Assembly (NCBI GenBank): GCA_900546925.1
Contig: UREV01000008.1
Coordinates: 1 to 64,000 of the forward strand
Reading direction: 5' to 3'
Source: an uncultured Bacteroides sp.
GTDB lineage: Bacteria; Bacteroidota; Bacteroidia; Bacteroidales; UBA932
Length of the DNA: 64,000 nucleotides
The translations under genes and the position numbers were made by a program. The notes under the pieces were generated by a model. It worked only from the letters and a program-made list of their open reading frames with translations. It was not told where the DNA came from and ran no database searches. Shown in pieces: positions 60,731-64,000 of the stretch (position 1 is its first letter; every line of letters starts with the position of its first letter).

Positions 60731-62782
60731 ATGGAAAGTGGAAATTTTGAATTGAATGTTGCCAGGTTTATCGTAGAGAAGACGGATATGAGTCTGTTTC
60801 TTACTGGCAAGGCGGGGACGGGAAAAACCACGTTCCTCCGTGAAGTCGTGCGCCATACGAAAAAGAAATGTATAGTGCTGGCTCCTACCGGAATAGCTGC
60901 TGTCAATGCCGGGGCGATGACGATTCATTCCTTTTTTCAGTTCGGAATCGGACCTTTCATAAAAGGAGTCATTGAACCTAAATCTGACTTCAGGATAAAC
61001 AAGTCCAAATTGGAACTGATACGTAACCTCCAGTTGCTGATAATCGATGAGGTGTCGATGGTGCGTGCGGATCTTATGGATCACATCGATGTAGAACTCA
61101 GACGTATCCGGCGTAACAGCAAACCGTTCGGCGGGGTGCAGCTTCTCATGATCGGGGATCTGCAGCAGCTCCCTCCGATTGCCCACGGCGGTGAAGATGA
61201 ACTTCTGAGACAGTACTACAAGACGTTGTATTTCTTCAGCAGTGCTGCGCTTAAAAGTATGAAATACAGCTGTATAGAGCTTAAAACCGTATATCGCCAG
61301 ACTGACGGGCATTTCATCAATATCCTGAACCACGCCCGAGAATGTACATTGACAAATCAAGACATTTCTGACCTCAATGCCCGCTATATTCCTGACTTCT
61401 CGCCGAAGCCCGAAGACGGCTATATCAGGCTGATGACCCACAATCGCCAGGTGGATTATGTCAATGCTGCCGAAATGGCAAAGCTTGACAGTCAGCCATT
61501 TACATTTGAAGCTGCGGTGACGGGTACATTCCCCGAAGAATCTTATCCGACTGCGGACAGCCTCACACTGAAGAAAGGCGCCCAGGTGATGTTCATCAAG
61601 AATGATCCGGAGAGGCGATTCATCAACGGTACCCTCGGAGAGGTCAAGAACATTGACAAAAACTGCATTTCCGTAAGGCTGGCGGAGTCGGGGCAGACGA
61701 TAGAGGTCGAGCCGATGGAGTGGCAGAACATCCGATATCAGTTCGACGACGAGACTAAAGAGATATCATCCAAGCAGATAGGTCGCTTCAAGCAATATCC
61801 GCTGAAAGCCGCGTGGGCCATAACCATTCATAAGAGCCAGGGCCTCACATTCGACAAGGCTATCATCGACGTTCATGCGGCATTCTCGCCCGGTCAAGCC
61901 TATGTCGCGCTCAGCCGTTGCCGCACTTTGGAGGGGCTGGTCCTGAGCTCGCCCGTTTCGGCGTCTGTTTTCATGAAGGACAATGCCGTCGATGCGTATA
62001 TGCGCTACATTTATTGTCCGGTGGAAGAGCTCGCGTTTTCCTCGTGTTTTGAGTATTTCGAGTATGAGAAAAAGCCTGAGCCTGAAGTCGTTGCCTCTGC
62101 GGGTAAGGTCAATGCCGAAAAACCGGCGGTGCCTGCGAAAATCCCCGATACGGCCCTTGCACGTGAACTGAGGTCTTGGAGATACGAGCGGGCAAGCGAA
62201 ATTGACAAGCCTGCGTTTGTGGTATTTTCCAATGCCGCACTGGCTGGGATTGCCCATCTTCGACCTACGACATTGACAGAACTCCTGAATGTGCCGGGAG
62301 TCGGGCCGTCGAAGGTCAATGCCTATGGGGAGGAGATTATCGGCATTGTTCAAAGTCATCTTGAGGATGATGATTTCGAACAGGGCGGGACTTTCTCCGA
62401 AGCAAGTGAGGCGGATAGCCCGGATGTCGTTTCTGATGCGCCTAAAAAGGTGAAGAAAGAGGAACTGCGTGATGATGACGGCAATAAACTTACGACTGTG
62501 GAATATTCTTATTGGCTTTATAAACAAGGATATACGATAGCTCAGATTGCTGAAAAGCGAGGGCTGAATCCTGTTACGATAGAGGGGCATCTGGCCCGTT
62601 ACGTGGCAACTGGGGATATCGATGTCCATGATTTTATCGATGGTGATACCTTGGAGAAGGTCGAAGCATACCTCGCAGGACATTCAGATGAGAAGGCATT
62701 GAAACCGATCTACGAATATTTCGATTCAAAGATCTCCTACGGGGCCCTTCGTATGGCCATTGCCGCCATCAGGAAGGAATAA
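60731..62782 (+). CDS. PIF1-like helicase with HRDC and helix-turn-helix domains
   Basis: The 683-residue protein begins with an AAA helicase core: Walker A GKAGTGKTT at 26-34, Walker B LLIIDEVSM near 104, sensor IGDLQQLPP, and a second RecA-like domain with the UvrD_C_2 motif AITIHKSQGLTFD and VALSRCRTLEGL. It continues with an HRDC domain (about 475-550, LLNVPGVGPSKVNAYG) and ends with a winged helix-turn-helix (about 590-683, YTIAQIAEKRGLNPVTIEGHL). It likely unwinds unusual DNA such as G-quadruplexes or stalled forks. It contains seven CATTGAC-type motifs. Confidence 0.92.
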   Translation: MESGNFELNVARFIVEKTDMSLFLTGKAGTGKTTFLREVVRHTKKKCIVLAPTGIAAVNAGAMTIHSFFQFGIGPFIKGVIEPKSDFRINKSKLELIRNLQLLIIDEVSMVRADLMDHIDVELRRIRRNSKPFGGVQLLMIGDLQQLPPIAHGGEDELLRQYYKTLYFFSSAALKSMKYSCIELKTVYRQTDGHFINILNHARECTLTNQDISDLNARYIPDFSPKPEDGYIRLMTHNRQVDYVNAAEMAKLDSQPFTFEAAVTGTFPEESYPTADSLTLKKGAQVMFIKNDPERRFINGTLGEVKNIDKNCISVRLAESGQTIEVEPMEWQNIRYQFDDETKEISSKQIGRFKQYPLKAAWAITIHKSQGLTFDKAIIDVHAAFSPGQAYVALSRCRTLEGLVLSSPVSASVFMKDNAVDAYMRYIYCPVEELAFSSCFEYFEYEKKPEPEVVASAGKVNAEKPAVPAKIPDTALARELRSWRYERASEIDKPAFVVFSNAALAGIAHLRPTTLTELLNVPGVGPSKVNAYGEEIIGIVQSHLEDDDFEQGGTFSEASEADSPDVVSDAPKKVKKEELRDDDGNKLTTVEYSYWLYKQGYTIAQIAEKRGLNPVTIEGHLARYVATGDIDVHDFIDGDTLEKVEAYLAGHSDEKALKPIYEYFDSKISYGALRMAIAAIRKE

Positions 62783-62804
62783 TCCTGCGCAGATGCCTTT
62801 CTGG

Positions 62805-63809
62805 CTACTCGGACTCTCTGACAAACCTCGCAATCCTCTCATTTACAATCCTGATGTATTTTCTTTTCAGCTTATCAGGGAGGAAACTTCTGTCTATCAA
62901 CTCAAGAGATTTCTCGGGAAGACTTACATATTTATCAAGTATTTTCTTGGTACGTAGCTTCACAATTCCTATCCTTTCTGCGAATCTTTCGAAATCCAAA
63001 CGGCAAGGATGACCGGTCTGCACATAAACATCACTCTTAATGATATTTGGAGACAGACCACCATCGAGACCCAGGTCATCCCCATTCACATGAAGGCTGG
63101 TATTGAGAAGGTCGTATGCAGGCGCAAGACGGTAATCCTCACCTTGGAGGATAAGTGAAAAGTTCTTCAGATGATCATCTCCGTTTGCGTATATATAGTT
63201 GAATACTACAAGTTCAAAGAATCTCTCCATATCAACCATCCAAGCGGACACATTCTCTCTTATTGCGACTGCGATATCTTCGAAACATCCTGCATATTTG
63301 AATCCCTCTCCATCATTCTGTTCATTTCTGCCTGTTACAGCCGCAAAATCCTCCATAGCCAGTTTGTTTCCATCTGGCAAAACATCAAAGCGTTTTGTGA
63401 TATATACCCTCTGTCCATTCTCGGTGAAACACAAGCCGTTAGCGGCAGTGACAATGCCATATACCTGAGAAGCAATCTGCATGGTCAGGTTCTCATTTAT
63501 CGGGATGAACTTGCGATCTAAAAGCGTAGGGTCCCAAGGTGCAGGTTTAAGGATGTGGGTAGAGCGCTCGTCATCATTGATTATGCGTATCTGACCATCA
63601 TCAATGATTGCAGGAAATTTTTCCTGGACACCAGACACTGAGATCCTTTTCATGGCTTTCGCGATTTCTCCGGTATTTCGGAACTCATCTATGTTGAAGT
63701 TAAGTACATGGCTGACACGCTTCCCGTCGAACAGAAGCTTTATCGCCTTTGGACAGTATGTAGTATATCCATCCGTAAGAAGGGATGGGCAATTATGCAA
63801 TTCTATCAT
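62805..63809 (-). CDS. HipA-family toxin kinase, HipT-like
   Basis: A 334-residue Ser/Thr kinase of the short HipA form lacking the N-terminal subdomain. Ser57-Val58-Ser59 in KRISVSGVQEKF sits just before the Gly-rich loop, at the place where E. coli O127 HipT has its autophosphorylated Ser57/Ser59. The catalytic loop NGDDHLKNFSL and metal-binding PAYDLLNTS are intact, so it looks active. In HipBST systems this kinase inactivates a tRNA synthetase. Its ATG overlaps the stop of the upstream HipS-like gene (ATGA). Confidence 0.87.
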   Translation of the reverse strand: MIELHNCPSLLTDGYTTYCPKAIKLLFDGKRVSHVLNFNIDEFRNTGEIAKAMKRISVSGVQEKFPAIIDDGQIRIINDDERSTHILKPAPWDPTLLDRKFIPINENLTMQIASQVYGIVTAANGLCFTENGQRVYITKRFDVLPDGNKLAMEDFAAVTGRNEQNDGEGFKYAGCFEDIAVAIRENVSAWMVDMERFFELVVFNYIYANGDDHLKNFSLILQGEDYRLAPAYDLLNTSLHVNGDDLGLDGGLSPNIIKSDVYVQTGHPCRLDFERFAERIGIVKLRTKKILDKYVSLPEKSLELIDRSFLPDKLKRKYIRIVNERIARFVRESE

Positions 63810-64000
63810 TTCTCTAATGTTTTAACATTGACGGCCCCTATGAAATCTCTATCTGCCATGGCCATAAGCATACCGAAGAAATCTTTTTCATCGATTCTGG
63901 ATGACCGGCAAATAATCTTTCTATTGGCCCCTTCGGGCAACATATTTGAAAACAAAGGAAATAGATGTTCAGACTCGTATGCCTCTACCCTTTTCGGGAG
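63806..64000 (-). CDS. HipA N-terminal-domain protein (HipS-like), partial
   Basis: The last 64 codons of a minus-strand gene running off the right edge: LPKRVEAYESEHLFPLFSNMLPEGANRK then DEKDFFGMLMAMADRDFIGAVNV. PxFxNMLPEG is the signature of the small HipA N-terminal domain encoded as a separate protein. In HipBST systems this piece, HipS, is the antitoxin. A DNA-binding HipB gene is expected upstream beyond the window. Confidence 0.8.
   Translation of the reverse strand, partial: LPKRVEAYESEHLFPLFSNMLPEGANRKIICRSSRIDEKDFFGMLMAMADRDFIGAVNVKTLEK

Overview
The window reads as chromosomal DNA of a Bacteroidota bacterium, most likely of the order Bacteroidales. Evidence: many start regions carry the Bacteroidales -7 box TAnnTTTG (for example TATCTTTG and TAATTTTG); several families typical of that order are present (DUF4954, DUF4491, DUF2795, DUF3737, the SDR-type threonine dehydrogenase, lamin-tail/OadG fusion, SusC-like N-terminus, TonB receptor); and there is a Na+-pumping methylmalonyl-CoA decarboxylase operon of the kind used in succinate-to-propionate fermentation. 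Base composition looks close to 50% GC. No rRNA, tRNA or CRISPR array was found.

Layout. 1-2.9 kb: end of an integrated element (ParB-like protein with a broken frame, helix-turn-helix protein, tyrosine recombinase). 2.9-11.2 kb: DUF2795 protein, folE, Y-family polymerase, tyrosine phosphatase, DUF4954 protein, rmuC, SGNH esterase, lipoprotein. 11.4-18.8 kb: amino-acid and one-carbon metabolism (kbl and tdh diverge and form the threonine-to-glycine route; metH and metF form the methionine/folate cycle). 19.1-23.3 kb: sodium-pumping decarboxylase operon. 23.5-31.1 kb: phosphate transporter, two-component system, cation/proton antiporter, endonuclease III, FtsE. 31.3-41.2 kb: sulfur amino-acid PLP enzymes, NAD(P)-linked oxidoreductase, glycosyltransferase, TonB receptor with alpha/beta hydrolase, sugar-kinase-like protein, pyrF. 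41.2-46.5 kb: S9 dipeptidyl peptidase, CE2 esterase, aldose-epimerase-like protein with an odd Ser-rich insertion. 46.5-47.7 kb: gene-free, densely repetitive. 47.7-62.8 kb: GDP-fucose synthase, MATE transporter, HD protein, DUF3737, metalloprotease, thioesterase, DMT transporter and PIF1-like helicase, interspersed with six truncated genes. 62.8-64.0 kb: HipS/HipT-like toxin-antitoxin pair running off the right edge.

The most notable things are not single genes. First, the nonamer GGCATTGAC (core CATTGAC) occurs on both strands far above chance, in two different forward coding frames and in intergenic DNA, and is absent from the integrated element; this is the behaviour of a DNA uptake sequence or another genome-wide protein-binding site. 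Second, at least two families of dispersed intergenic hairpins keep a conserved loop/core while their long outer arms change completely between copies yet stay complementary. Third, a 13-bp-period tandem array runs straight into a start codon. Fourth, the 50-61 kb stretch holds a run of gene remnants, including a SusC N-terminus joined to a CcsA C-terminus. A chimeric assembly cannot be excluded for the last point from sequence alone.
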